From assembly GCF_020447265.1 (NCBI RefSeq), contig NZ_JAJADR010000001.1:1488001-1552000 (forward strand): 64,000 bases of DNA, read 5' to 3'. Source of the DNA: Hymenobacter lucidus. Its GTDB lineage: Bacteria; Bacteroidota; Bacteroidia; Cytophagales; Hymenobacteraceae. The position numbers and the translations under genes were made by a program. Below, in pieces: positions 23,901-31,614 of this stretch; positions within the stretch are counted from its first letter, which is position 1, and each line of letters starts with the position of its first letter. The notes under the pieces are model-generated. The model was not told the DNA's origin and did not search any database. It worked only from the letters and a program-made list of their open reading frames with translations.

Positions 23901-24056
23901 CAGCACCCGCCCACTGACGGGCGTAGCTACCGAGGCCAGCGCCGCAATGGGCACCCGGCTGGAAACCGCAGAAGCTCCCGCTGCCGGAGCCAGCAGCAGC
24001 CCGCAGAGCGCCGCTGGCACTGTCAGCGCACAAGTTCGGAGTAAGTTGTCTTTCAT
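20916..24056 (-). CDS. SusC/RagA-family TonB-dependent transporter
   Basis: A 1046-residue outer-membrane transporter that imports oligosaccharides with SusD, powered by TonB. It has a signal peptide (MKDNLLRTCALTVPAALCGL), then a carboxypeptidase-regulatory-like domain (about 46-125, with VSGRVLDEKGQPMPGVTV). A plug follows, with EVVVVGYLTQ and the SusC signature VQVLKDAAALAPYGASGANG, leading into VIIITTKKGK. The 22-strand barrel ends in the aromatic-terminated FTLGIQAGF. A LacI-type palindrome lies 48 bases upstream. It heads the susC-susD-GH43 unit and diverges from a second GH43 gene. Confidence 0.96.
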   Translation of the reverse strand: MKDNLLRTCALTVPAALCGLLLAPAAGASAVSSRVPIAALASVATPVSGRVLDEKGQPMPGVTVLEKGTTNGTTTDADGRYSLTVGDNATLTFSFVGYLSQDVPVSGRSEVNIALAVDAKQLSEVVVVGYLTQNRQDVTGSVASVSAQEVRRAPVASVGEAIQGRLPGVQVNNSGQPGQAPNINIRGLGTIASGSGPLYVIDGLWVQSQGGQRDFNPADVESVQVLKDAAALAPYGASGANGVIIITTKKGKAGTTGINFSVNGGVQNLVRRLDLMNAQQWAAINNQAYDNAGLARQPYAASLPAGTDTDWQEEFFQQGSIQDYNLNFSGGGPNSTFNVAGGYFKQTGTVKGPEFERYSMRINTGFNRGRFRFGENAMLSRTNQTRLNVIPFYGSPFYNVVQMLPVIPVRDATTPGGYGIGNGNASTFGLNPLASQDLLNDTGTSNRLQGNVYGEVSIFDFLRYRLNLATEFHAFHDQQKRQYGIWRQNDITQLSNFGENQGTELFGMAEHTLTVDRSFGNHNLTVVGGYSQQRFQQDFTRGVNFGYGTGPTYFWELSAGTTTPQAIGSSYVWGKQSFFAQATYDYDQRYLLTAAYRRDGSSRFEAGKRWGNFGAASVGWRVSKEAFFTGITSISDLKLRASYGRLGNDLLGGLFGGSYNSQGSLNTNANYVLGGGIQNGAIQTNYASTGIRWEDRRTTNVGFDAGFIDNRLTLSADYYVSQTFNALINPNLPLTLGNAGDNPYRNLGKLENRGFEVVLGYNDDRNTFRYGATANLTTLKNEVLDLGTAGSEGTGSANFFNGGPRDITRTEVGYEVGSFYLYQFDGIYQTGEANIPAGLAPGDVRYKDQDNNGVINDKDRTHVGRVFPKLQYGLNLNLGYGGFDLTAFLQGVQGNDVMNLSRFLTDNTADNSNYRADFNPWTPTNPSTSTPRAIKSGGPQNGEAAGNNARFNSTRWLEDGSYLRLKNLQLGFSVPKTALERTKYVASLRVFATAQNLFTVTDYTGYDPETVGSGAFNTLGNNLARGVDEGSYPNLRSFTLGIQAGF

Positions 24057-24104
24057 AGGATGGGTAGGATAGAAAGGGTGGGAGAGAAAGTGCGCGTGAT
24101 TTCC

Positions 24105-24116
24105 GCAAACGTTTGC
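24105..24116. promoter_or_regulatory. LacI-family-type operator upstream of susC
   Basis: GCAAACGTTTGC is a perfect 12-base palindrome with a central CG, the classic form of LacI/GalR-family operators. On the minus strand it contains AACGTTTG, one base away from a TAnnTTTG -7 box, so a bound repressor could block the susC promoter. No LacI-type gene is in the window. Confidence 0.55.
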
Positions 24117-24450
24117 AGGTAAAAACAGCCGTTGGGTGCTGCATCACAGTTATTTACGCCATGAAGACTGGCAAGCGCCACAAGGGCCCGGGTTCGGACA
24201 GGCGCTTTCGGGGAAGCAAGTGGTAGAAGCTACCGTAATGGGCTACTATCCAGAGGTATATTTACTTGGTAACTAGCAACACAATGTAATACCTTAGTAT
24301 CAGAATATATAAAATATTGTCATTAAAATACTATTGTTGTGCTTGTGCTACGTGTGTGAGACTCTACTGTTGAATGCCTGGTCAAGCAGACTATAGCTCA
24401 TCAACGACGTATTGCTGTCGGCTTCTCTTCCACCATTTCCCTGTTTCACC
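24117..24450. other. Divergent intergenic region, no gene
   Basis: This stretch between susC and the plus-strand GH43 gene has no coding frame. Its middle (about 24240-24350) is strongly AT-rich, which is unusual for this window and suits promoter DNA. No convincing TAnnTTTG box is seen on the plus strand ahead of GH43. Confidence 0.5.
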
Positions 24451-25524
24451 ATGTCTTCCCGTCGTGATTTTCTGCAGCAGGCTACCGCCGGGCTAGCGGC
24501 TCTGGCCCTGCAAAGCCAGGCCGTAGCCCGCGCCGCTGGCCGCACTTACACCAACCCCGTGTATGCCGGCCAGTTTCCCGACCCGTTTGTGCTGCGCCAC
24601 CAAGGGCGCTACTACGCCTTTGGTACCACCGGGCAGGAGCGGACGGCCGACGGGCGGATTTTCACGGTGCTGACTTCGGCTAATCTAGTGGATTGGAAGC
24701 CGGCCGGTGGCGCCCTCAACCCGCCGGAAGGAGCAACCGGGGCCGACTTCTGGGCACCGGAGGTGACGTACCACAACGGGACTTTCTACATGTACTACTC
24801 GATGGGCGGCGGGGCTATTGGCGCCTCGGTGGGGCACCGGCTGCACGTGGCTACCAGCAAAACGCCCCAAGGCCCCTACACCCAGGCGGCGCTGCTCGAC
24901 GTGCCCGCCAGCAAGTTTACCATCGATGCCCACCCGTTTCAGGACACCGACGGGCAGTGGTACCTCTTCTATGCCCGCGACTTTACCGACTCGGATAACG
25001 GCTACCGGCCCGGTACCGGCCTGGTCGTGGACCGGCTGCTGGACATGACGCGCCTAGCCGGGGAAAGCCGCACGGTGATGCGGGCCCGCCACGACTGGAC
25101 GGTGTTCGAGAAAAACCGTCTCATGCCGCTCTACGACAACCGCACGTTTGCCGAGTGGCACACGCTGGAAGGCCCTTTCGTGCGCCGGCACGCGGGCAAA
25201 TACTACTGCTTCTACAGCGGGGCCAATTTCCTCACCCCGCGCTACGGCGTCGATTACTGCGTGGCCGATTCGGTGCTGGGGCCGTACTCCGATGCCGGGG
25301 CGGAGAAGGGTCCGCGGGTGCTGGCTGCCGTAGCGGGCCACGTGCGCGGCCCGGGCCATCATTCGCACGTGCTGAGCCCCGACGGGAAAACCGAATACCT
25401 CGTGTACCACGCCTGGGACAAAGGCATGAAGGAGCGGCAGCTCTGCATCGACAAGCTGGCCTGGACCACCCAGGGCCCCCGGTGCCAGGGCCCAACCTAC
25501 ACGCCGCAGCCGCTGCCCTCGTGA
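24451..25524 (+). CDS. GH43-family glycosidase with Tat signal
   Basis: A 357-residue GH43 enzyme. The N-terminus MSSRRDFLQQATAGLAALAL carries a twin-arginine motif (SRRDFL) and a hydrophobic core, so it should be exported folded. GH43 motifs are FPDPFVLRHQGRYY with the base Asp, DFWAPEVTYHNGTFYMYYS, FTIDAHPFQDTDGQWYLFY with the modulating Asp, and LEGPFVRRHAGKYYCFYS with the acid Glu. The start at 24451 was chosen because it begins the Tat signal. Its TGA overlaps a GTG that opens a repeated heptapeptide frame. Within the island it complements the lipoprotein GH43, perhaps working in the periplasm. Confidence 0.9.
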   Translation: MSSRRDFLQQATAGLAALALQSQAVARAAGRTYTNPVYAGQFPDPFVLRHQGRYYAFGTTGQERTADGRIFTVLTSANLVDWKPAGGALNPPEGATGADFWAPEVTYHNGTFYMYYSMGGGAIGASVGHRLHVATSKTPQGPYTQAALLDVPASKFTIDAHPFQDTDGQWYLFYARDFTDSDNGYRPGTGLVVDRLLDMTRLAGESRTVMRARHDWTVFEKNRLMPLYDNRTFAEWHTLEGPFVRRHAGKYYCFYSGANFLTPRYGVDYCVADSVLGPYSDAGAEKGPRVLAAVAGHVRGPGHHSHVLSPDGKTEYLVYHAWDKGMKERQLCIDKLAWTTQGPRCQGPTYTPQPLPS

Positions 25525-25688
25525 CAATGGCGGCTGACCGCGTGTCAATGCGCGGTAACGAGGCAACAATAGCGACTAACCGGGTGTCAATGACTACTTA
25601 CCTCGTGACAATGCGTTCTGTCCAGGTGACAATGGCTGCTGACCTTGCGTCAAGGCATATTGACCGGGTGACAATGGGTTATGTCAGG
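25521..25688 (+). repeat. Eight-unit 21-bp degenerate tandem repeat
   Basis: Eight head-to-tail units of exactly 21 bases, consensus near GTGACAATGGCGGCTGACCGG. Positions 1 (G), 5-7 (CAA), 15 (T) and 18 (C) are invariant across all units. The first unit starts inside the GH43 stop codon (GTGA overlap). The frame stays open to a TAG at 25701-25703, giving a 60-residue peptide of VTMxxxR-like heptads. It is unclear whether the array is translated. It does not look like CRISPR, because there are no spacers. Confidence 0.85.
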
Positions 25689-25792
25689 CATGCAGCGCCT
25701 TAGGAAGGCAGATGGCGCGGGCGAATTCGCAGCGAAGCTGCTCAGGCGTAGTGGTCACTCGGCAGAGCCGAGCGACTGTGGGGGCGGCTCCA

Positions 25793-26179
25793 TCAGTGCT
25801 GCGCTACCGGATTGGTGTGCAGACCCAGGATTTCTACCACCTCACACATGCCCATCTGCCGGGAGCCTTCCGCGAAGTAGCCGCGGAGCCCACGCCGGAT
25901 ATGAAGCTGGTGAAACGCACGGGACGTAGCGGGCAAGATGAACATATCGGCCAACCCATGCAGCGGAACGTAGCCTTCCGTCAGTAGTGCGCCGGAGGGC
26001 AGCAGAAATTCCGGCCAGATCATAAACGTGCTGGTCGATATGCTCTTGTCGGCGTAGCGGAAGTCCCAGCGGACGTGCTGCAGCAGGGGCGTCTGGCGGC
26101 CGCCTTCTTCGGGGCGATATAACTGGTAGCTAACCCGAAAGTCGGGCGGCCGGCCCGTTTGCTCGGTGTAGGATTGCAT
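25793..26179 (-). CDS. Stand-alone EF-Tu domain III-like protein
   Basis: A 128-residue protein with no GTPase domain. Its first half (FRVSYQLYRPEEGGRQTPLL, then RWDFRYAD) lines up by eye with the start of EF-Tu domain III (VYVLSKDEGGRHTPFF, then FYFRTTD). Its end (LRGYFAEGSRQMGMCEVVEI) matches FAIREGGRTVGAGVV. It is therefore probably a single beta-barrel of that fold. The middle has an insertion (SISTSTFMIWPEFLLPSGAL). No signal peptide is seen, so it is cytoplasmic. The function is unknown. It lies between the repeat array and parA, on the same strand as parA. Confidence 0.6.
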   Translation of the reverse strand: MQSYTEQTGRPPDFRVSYQLYRPEEGGRQTPLLQHVRWDFRYADKSISTSTFMIWPEFLLPSGALLTEGYVPLHGLADMFILPATSRAFHQLHIRRGLRGYFAEGSRQMGMCEVVEILGLHTNPVAQH

Positions 26180-26195
26180 AAGTAATAGGCTCGTA

Positions 26196-26232
26196 AAACA
26201 GCAGAGGCCGACGAAATTCGCCGGCCTCTGCT
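26196..26232 (-). terminator. parA terminator
   Basis: CAGCAGAGGCCG pairs with CGGCCTCTGCTG around an 11-base loop. Read on the minus strand it is followed by a T-run (AAAA at 26196-26199 on the plus strand), directly downstream of the parA stop. Confidence 0.75.
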
Positions 26233-26253
26233 GGAGTTAACGGAAGCAGCAGC

Positions 26254-27063
26254 TTATGCCGCTTCGCCTTCGGCCGCTTCGGGGGCGCCGGCGGCTTCCA
26301 CGTTCTTTTCCACAATTTCGCGGGCCAGGTTCAGGTAGCTGATGCTGCCTTTGCTTTCGGCGTCGTGCAGAATGACGGGGATGCCGAACGAGGGCGACTC
26401 CGACAGCTTCACGTTGCGGGGGATGATGGTATCGAAGACGAGCTGCTGGAAGTGGAGCTTCACTTCTTCCACCACCTGGTTGGAGAGGCGCAGGCGCACG
26501 TCGTACATCGTGAGCAGGATACCCTCGATTTCCAGCTCCTCGTTCAGGCGGCTCTGGATGATCTTGATGGTGTTGAGCAGCTTGCCCAAGCCTTCGAGGG
26601 CGAAATACTCGCACTGCACGGGCACAATCACCGAGTGGGCGGCCGTCAGGGCATTCACCGTAATCAGGCCCAGGGAGGGGGAGCAGTCGATGATGATGAA
26701 GTCGTACTGATCGATGAGGGGGCGCAGGGCGTCCTTCATCTTTTCTTCCCGGTTGGGCAGGTTGATCATCTCCACCTCGGCGCCCACCAGGTCGATGTGG
26801 GAAGGCATCAGGTCGAGGTGGGGCAGGATATTGGTGTTCAGGATGATATCCTGGGCATTGATGCCATCCACCATGCACTCGTAAATGCTGTTCTCGATGT
26901 CTTTCGGGTCGAAGCCCACGCCGGAGGTGGCATTGGCCTGCGGGTCGGCATCCACCAAGAGCGTCCGGTACTCCAGCGCCGCCAGACTGGCCGCCAGGTT
27001 GATGGCCGAAGTGGTTTTGCCTACTCCGCCCTTCTGATTGGCTACCGCAATGATTTTTCCCAT
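26254..27063 (-). CDS. parA: Chromosome-partitioning ATPase ParA
   Basis: ParA is the Walker-type ATPase that drives segregation of ParB-parS complexes. The 269-residue protein has the deviant Walker A motif KGGVGKTT (11-18), the A' strand [12 protein letters not shown], Walker [12 protein letters not shown], and the conserved [15 protein letters not shown] region. The C-terminus is extended by an Ala/Glu-rich tail. It has its own terminator downstream and is not next to parB, which is 8.4 kb away on the same strand. The same orientation fits an original parA-parB unit interrupted by inserted DNA. Confidence 0.95.
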   Translation of the reverse strand: MGKIIAVANQKGGVGKTTSAINLAASLAALEYRTLLVDADPQANATSGVGFDPKDIENSIYECMVDGINAQDIILNTNILPHLDLMPSHIDLVGAEVEMINLPNREEKMKDALRPLIDQYDFIIIDCSPSLGLITVNALTAAHSVIVPVQCEYFALEGLGKLLNTIKIIQSRLNEELEIEGILLTMYDVRLRLSNQVVEEVKLHFQQLVFDTIIPRNVKLSESPSFGIPVILHDAESKGSISYLNLAREIVEKNVEAAGAPEAAEGEAA

Positions 27064-27096
27064 GAGGGGTGATGATTGATATGTTGATTGTTGACT

Positions 27097-27179
27097 GCTG
27101 ATTGTTGACCGTTGGCGGTGGATTGTGGGTTATTGGCCTGTGGCAGCCAACGAGTAACAATCACCAATCAACAATCAGC
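27097..27179. repeat. Inverted repeat upstream of parA
   Basis: GCTGATTGTTGA at 27097-27108 is perfectly inverted at 27168-27179 (TCAACAATCAGC). Nearby are extra degenerate TGATTGTTGA copies. It resembles the TTG-rich palindrome after kdsA. It lies in the 210-base parA/binding-protein divergent intergenic region and contains no gene. Confidence 0.55.
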
Positions 27180-27237
27180 TCACACCAATCAACTACAAAG
27201 ACCACAACTATTAGCCAAAAGCTAGTAGCTATACGCT

Positions 27238-27255
27238 TAGTTTTGCACAAATATA
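27238..27255. promoter_or_regulatory. Back-to-back -7 elements
   Basis: TAGTTTTG (27238-27245, plus strand) and TATATTTG (27248-27255 read on the minus strand) both match TAnnTTTG. The plus copy lies 28 bases ahead of the binding-protein start. The minus copy could serve parA with a leader of about 180 bases. -33 boxes are not clear. Confidence 0.4.
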
Positions 27256-27273
27256 AGTGATTCCCCCGTTCTC

Positions 27274-28941
27274 ATGCTGTCGTCCGCACGTCGTTTTGCC
27301 GGTTATGTTGTCCCGTTGCTCACGGCGTTAGTCGGCTGTGGCCGTGCCGACCAAACAGGCGACGCGCGGCGGGTTTTTCGCTACAACCAGCCCGAGGCCC
27401 TGACCTCCCTGGACCCCGCTTTTTCCAACAAGCAGGCCAATATCTGGGCCGTGACCCAGCTCTACAACGGGTTGGTGGAGCTGGATTCGACCCTGCAGCC
27501 GGTGCCCTCTCTGGCCCGCCGCTACGATATTTCGGCCGACGGCCGGCACTACACCTTCCACCTGCGGCCCGGCGTGCGGTTTCACGATGCCGACGTATTT
27601 GCCGGCGGCAAGGGCCGCGCCGTGGTAGCCCGCGACTTCGTCTACAGCTTCCAGCGCCTGCTCGATGCTCCCACGGCCAGCCCCGGCGGCTGGATTTTCC
27701 GGGGCAAGGTGCTGGAGAAAGCCGGCGGGGAGCCTTCCGATACCTGTTTCGTGGCCGTGAATGACTCCACGCTACGCGTGCATCTGCGGGAGCCCTTCAT
27801 TCCGTTTCTGGGCATTCTGGCCATGCCCTACGCCTACGTGGTGCCGCGCGAGGCCGTGGATAAGTACGGCAAGGATTTCCGGGAGCATCCGGTAGGCACG
27901 GGGCCGTTCCGCTTCAAGGAGTGGGACGAGGGCAATGCCATTATCTACCACCGCAACCCCTCCTACTGGAAAAAGGACGAGCAGGGCCGGCAGCTGCCCT
28001 ACGTCGACGCGGTGCAGATCAGCTTTATTCAGGACCGCAAAACCGAGTTCCTGACCTTTATGCAGGGCAAGCTCGATTTCCTCTCCGGCATCCGGGCCGG
28101 CTCGCGCGACCTGATTATGCACCCCGACGGCACCGTGCGGCAAGACTTTCAGGGCAAATTCCGGCTCCAGAAAGCGCCGTATCTGAACACCGAGTACCTG
28201 GGCTTTCAGCTGGACCCCACCAACCTGCGCGGCGACGCGGCCAACCCCGCCCTGCGCGACAAACGGGTACGGCAGGCGCTGAGCTACGCCCTCAACAAAC
28301 CCGAGCTGCTGGCCTATTTCCTCAACAACGTGGGCGTGCCGGGCCATTCGGGCTTCGTGCCCTCGTCGCTGCCCTCGTACAGTGAAAAGCTGGTGCCGGG
28401 CTACACATATGAACCCCAAAAGGCGCGGCAGCTGCTGGCCGCGGCGGGTTTCGGGCCCCAGAACCCGCTGAAGCTGCGGCTGGGCACGGTGGCCGAGCGC
28501 AAGGAAGTGTGCGAGTACCTGCAGAAGAAATGGGCCGAAGTGGGCGTGCAGGTGAGTATTGAGGTCAACCAGTCGGCGGCCCAGCAGGAAATGGTGGATA
28601 ATGGCCGCGCCGCTTTCTTCACCAAAAGCTGGCTTGGCGACTACCCCGACGCGGAAAACTACCTGGCCTTGTTCTACAGCAAGAACTTCGCCCCGGCCGG
28701 GCCCAACAAAACCCACTTCAAAAGCGCTGAGTACGACCGGCTGTATGAGCAGGCCATCCGGGAGCAGAACGTGGCCAAGCGCTACGCCCTCTACCAGCAG
28801 ATGGACCGTATTGTGGTAGCCGAATGCCCCGTCATTCCACTTTACTACGACCAAGTGGTGCGCCTCACCCAGAACAACATCCGGGGCCTGACGCCCAACC
28901 CGATGAACCAGCTGGTGCTGGAGCGGGTGCGCAAGGAGTAG
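27274..28941 (+). CDS. ABC transporter substrate-binding lipoprotein (peptide type)
   Basis: A 555-residue family 5 extracellular solute-binding protein (DppA/OppA type). The lipoprotein signal ends TALVGC, with lipid on Cys22. Conserved family elements are FRYNQPEALTSLDPAFSNKQ, the YTFHLRPGVRFHDADVF motif, PVGTGPFRFKEWDEGN, DKRVRQALSYALNKPELL, and LGDYPDAENYLALFYS. It should bind a peptide or similar ligand in the periplasm. No permease or ATPase genes are adjacent, so the transporter partners must be elsewhere. A TonB receptor follows 95 bases later on the same strand, which might supply the same ligand class. Confidence 0.92.
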   Translation: MLSSARRFAGYVVPLLTALVGCGRADQTGDARRVFRYNQPEALTSLDPAFSNKQANIWAVTQLYNGLVELDSTLQPVPSLARRYDISADGRHYTFHLRPGVRFHDADVFAGGKGRAVVARDFVYSFQRLLDAPTASPGGWIFRGKVLEKAGGEPSDTCFVAVNDSTLRVHLREPFIPFLGILAMPYAYVVPREAVDKYGKDFREHPVGTGPFRFKEWDEGNAIIYHRNPSYWKKDEQGRQLPYVDAVQISFIQDRKTEFLTFMQGKLDFLSGIRAGSRDLIMHPDGTVRQDFQGKFRLQKAPYLNTEYLGFQLDPTNLRGDAANPALRDKRVRQALSYALNKPELLAYFLNNVGVPGHSGFVPSSLPSYSEKLVPGYTYEPQKARQLLAAAGFGPQNPLKLRLGTVAERKEVCEYLQKKWAEVGVQVSIEVNQSAAQQEMVDNGRAAFFTKSWLGDYPDAENYLALFYSKNFAPAGPNKTHFKSAEYDRLYEQAIREQNVAKRYALYQQMDRIVVAECPVIPLYYDQVVRLTQNNIRGLTPNPMNQLVLERVRKE

Positions 28942-29036
28942 GGCTCAGGCGGCGCTTACTGCGGGAGAATGTGGCCGGGGGCTGAACCCAACCGTAGGCT
29001 AACGGTTGTTGGTATATTCACCCAGCTCTATCCTCC

Positions 29037-31487
29037 ATGCCCCACCGCTACCGGTTGCTCCTGCTTTTCCTGTTTGGTCTCACCTTGCACCTGCAGGCTC
29101 AAAATACCGGCCAGATCAGTGGCACCGTGCGCGACCGGGCCACTCAGGAGGTGCTGCCCGGCGTAACGGTGGTGCTCGACGGTACTGAGTTTGGCACCGC
29201 CACCGACGAGCAGGGTCGCTACAAGCTGGCGGGCGTGCCCACGGGCTCCTACAACCTGCGGGCCTCGTTTGTGGGCTACGAGCCGCTGCTGCGCAGTAAC
29301 GTGAGCGTAACCAGCGGCAATGCCAACATCATTAATTTGGAGCTGAGTGCCGCCGCCAAGCAGCTGGGCGAGGTAACCGTGACGGCCAGCCGGGCCATCC
29401 GGGTAGCCACGGCCGAAACTCCGCTGAGCGTACAGCGCCTCAATACCGAGGAAATCAAGACCTTCCCGGGCGGCAACTTCGACATCTCGAAAGTGGTGCA
29501 GAGCCTGCCCGGCGTGGGCGGGGGCGGCACCGGCGGCACGGCCGGCTTCCGCAACGACATCATTATCCGGGGCGGGGCGCCCAACGAAAACGTGTACTAC
29601 CTCGATGGTATTGAGGTGCCCGTCATCAACCACTTTGCTACTCAGGGCAGCACCGGCGGCCCGGCCGGCATCCTGAACGTGTCGTTTATCGAGGACGTGA
29701 CGCTGAGCAGCTCGGCCTTCGAGGCCCGCTACGACAATGCTCTGAGCAGCGTGCTGCAATTCCGGCAGCGCGACGGCAACCCCGAGCGGATTCAGGGCAA
29801 CGTGCGCCTGAGCGGGACGGAGGTGGCGGGCACCCTGGAGGGGCCGCTGGCCAAGAATACCACGTTTCTGGTGTCGTTGCGCCGCTCGTATCTGCAGCTG
29901 CTGTTCAAGGCCCTCGATCTGCCCATCCGGCCCGATTACTGGGATTCGCAGTTTAAAGTCACCACCAAACTCTCGGAAAAAACTACGCTGACGGCTCTGG
30001 GCCTGGGGGCGCTGGACCACTTCGAGGTGGCCGTACCCCGCAAGTCGTCGCCCGACAAGGAGTACGTCTTACGCTCCCAGCCCACCTTCGACCAGTGGAG
30101 CTACACTACTGGCCTGGCCCTGCGCCATTTGCTGCCCGGCGGCTTTCTGAATGTGGCTCTGAGCCGCACCCAGCTGGAAAATAAAATCGACCTGTTTGAG
30201 CGCGGCAAGCCCAAAGACGAGGAAAACCGCGTGTTTCTCACCCGCTCGGGCGAAACCGAAAACAAGCTGCGCGTGGACGTAAACCGCACGGCCGGCCGCT
30301 GGCAGTACGCCTACGGGGCCAGCGGCCAGCTGATGCACTATGACAACCGGTTTCAGCAGCGCCTGCGCCGCGAAATCCGGGACGGGCAGGGCGCGGTGGT
30401 AGCGCCGGGCGTCACGGTCAGCTTCGCTTCGGACCTGGATTTTGTGCGGTTCGGGGCCTTTGCCCAGGCTACCCGCACGCTGCTGCCCACGGGCCGGCTC
30501 ACGGTGTCGGCCGGTATCCGCACCGATGGCAACTCCTTCACCGACGAGGGCCGCAACCTGTTGCAGACCCTGTCGCCGCGCTTGTCGGCGGCCTACGCCC
30601 TCACCGACAAGCTGAACTTGAACGCCTCGGTGGGCCGCTACTACAAGATTCCGCCGTCCACGATTCTAGGCTTCCGCGACGCCGGCGGGGCTTTCGTCAA
30701 TAAACCCAACCGCTACATTCGCTCCGACCACTATGTAGCGGGCCTGGAGTTTTTGCCCCGGCCCACCACGCGCTTTACTCTGGAAGGATTCTACAAGAAA
30801 TATAGCCACTACCCGGTGAGTGTGCGCAATGGTATTTCGCTGGCCAACCTGGGTGGCGACTTCGCGGCCCTGGGCAACGAGGCCGTCACCAGCACCGGCC
30901 GGGGCCGCACTTATGGGGTGGAGTTTTTCTTTCAGCAGAAGCTCACCCGCAAAACGTTTGCGGTAGTATCGTACACGGCTTTTCGCAGTGAGTTCAGCGG
31001 CCTGGATGGGCGCTATAAGCCCTCGGCCTGGGACTCGCGCCACCTCGTGTCGGCCCTGCTGGGGCGTAAGCTGGGCCGCAACTGGGAGCTGGGGCTGAAG
31101 TACCGCTTCGCCGCTGGCTCGCCCTACACGCCCTTCGACCTGGAGGCCTCACGCCAGAACTACGGCACCATCGGCAGCGGCATCCTCGACTTCAGCCAGC
31201 TCAACACCCAGCGCCTGGGCTCTTTCCAGCAGGTTGATTTTCGTCTCGACAAGAAGTACAACTTCCGCCGCCTCACCCTGGATTTTTACGTGGATGTGCA
31301 GAACGTATTCGCCGTCAAGTCGCCGGCCACGCCCAGCTACAGCTTCCAGCGCACCGACGACAATACGGCCTTCCTGACTACCGACGGCCAGCCCCTGCAG
31401 CCCGATGGCTCAAATGCCCTGCCGATTCTGATTGACAACGAAAGCGCGCTGGTAACGCCCACCATCGGCTTTATCGTGGAGTTTTAG
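29037..31487 (+). CDS. TonB-dependent outer-membrane receptor
   Basis: An 816-residue receptor with a signal peptide (MPHRYRLLLLFLFGLTLHLQ, cut near AQ). A carboxypeptidase-regulatory-like domain follows (about 25-105, with ISGTVRDRATQEVLPGVTVV), then a plug (about 110-225, with DIIIRGGAPNENVYYLDGIE) and a beta-barrel ending in the terminal phenylalanine of PTIGFIVEF. It lacks the SusC-type long insertion and has no SusD partner, so it is more like a siderophore, cofactor or peptide receptor. The substrate cannot be assigned. Confidence 0.92.
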   Translation: MPHRYRLLLLFLFGLTLHLQAQNTGQISGTVRDRATQEVLPGVTVVLDGTEFGTATDEQGRYKLAGVPTGSYNLRASFVGYEPLLRSNVSVTSGNANIINLELSAAAKQLGEVTVTASRAIRVATAETPLSVQRLNTEEIKTFPGGNFDISKVVQSLPGVGGGGTGGTAGFRNDIIIRGGAPNENVYYLDGIEVPVINHFATQGSTGGPAGILNVSFIEDVTLSSSAFEARYDNALSSVLQFRQRDGNPERIQGNVRLSGTEVAGTLEGPLAKNTTFLVSLRRSYLQLLFKALDLPIRPDYWDSQFKVTTKLSEKTTLTALGLGALDHFEVAVPRKSSPDKEYVLRSQPTFDQWSYTTGLALRHLLPGGFLNVALSRTQLENKIDLFERGKPKDEENRVFLTRSGETENKLRVDVNRTAGRWQYAYGASGQLMHYDNRFQQRLRREIRDGQGAVVAPGVTVSFASDLDFVRFGAFAQATRTLLPTGRLTVSAGIRTDGNSFTDEGRNLLQTLSPRLSAAYALTDKLNLNASVGRYYKIPPSTILGFRDAGGAFVNKPNRYIRSDHYVAGLEFLPRPTTRFTLEGFYKKYSHYPVSVRNGISLANLGGDFAALGNEAVTSTGRGRTYGVEFFFQQKLTRKTFAVVSYTAFRSEFSGLDGRYKPSAWDSRHLVSALLGRKLGRNWELGLKYRFAAGSPYTPFDLEASRQNYGTIGSGILDFSQLNTQRLGSFQQVDFRLDKKYNFRRLTLDFYVDVQNVFAVKSPATPSYSFQRTDDNTAFLTTDGQPLQPDGSNALPILIDNESALVTPTIGFIVEF

Positions 31488-31515
31488 CGGTGGGTCGGAG
31501 TTAGCAGGAAAGATG

Positions 31516-31592
31516 TGGAGACGCATAGTTGCGTCTTGTCGTCCGGGCCGTTGTTGTTCAACGAGGAGACGCAAGGATGCGTCTCTACCGCG
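31516..31592. repeat. GAGACGCA-type inverted repeats
   Basis: Two short palindromes, AGACGCA/TGCGTCT at about 31520-31537 and GAGACGCA/TGCGTCTC at 31566-31585, lie in the gap between the TonB receptor and the convergent DUF6438 gene. They look like a REP-type intergenic element and may also end transcription. A related layout built on AGAGCCGCA occurs at 53612-53699. Confidence 0.6.
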
Positions 31593-31614
31593 TGCTGATA
31601 GTGCGTGAAACCAC

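Noticed and set aside
21237..24044. A 935-codon open frame antisense to susC
   Set aside because: It is a shadow of the high-GC susC gene. The translation has no domain and no signal peptide, while the minus-strand frame shows the full SusC architecture.
25521..25688. CRISPR array
   Set aside because: The units are contiguous 21-mers without unique spacers, and no cas genes are present.
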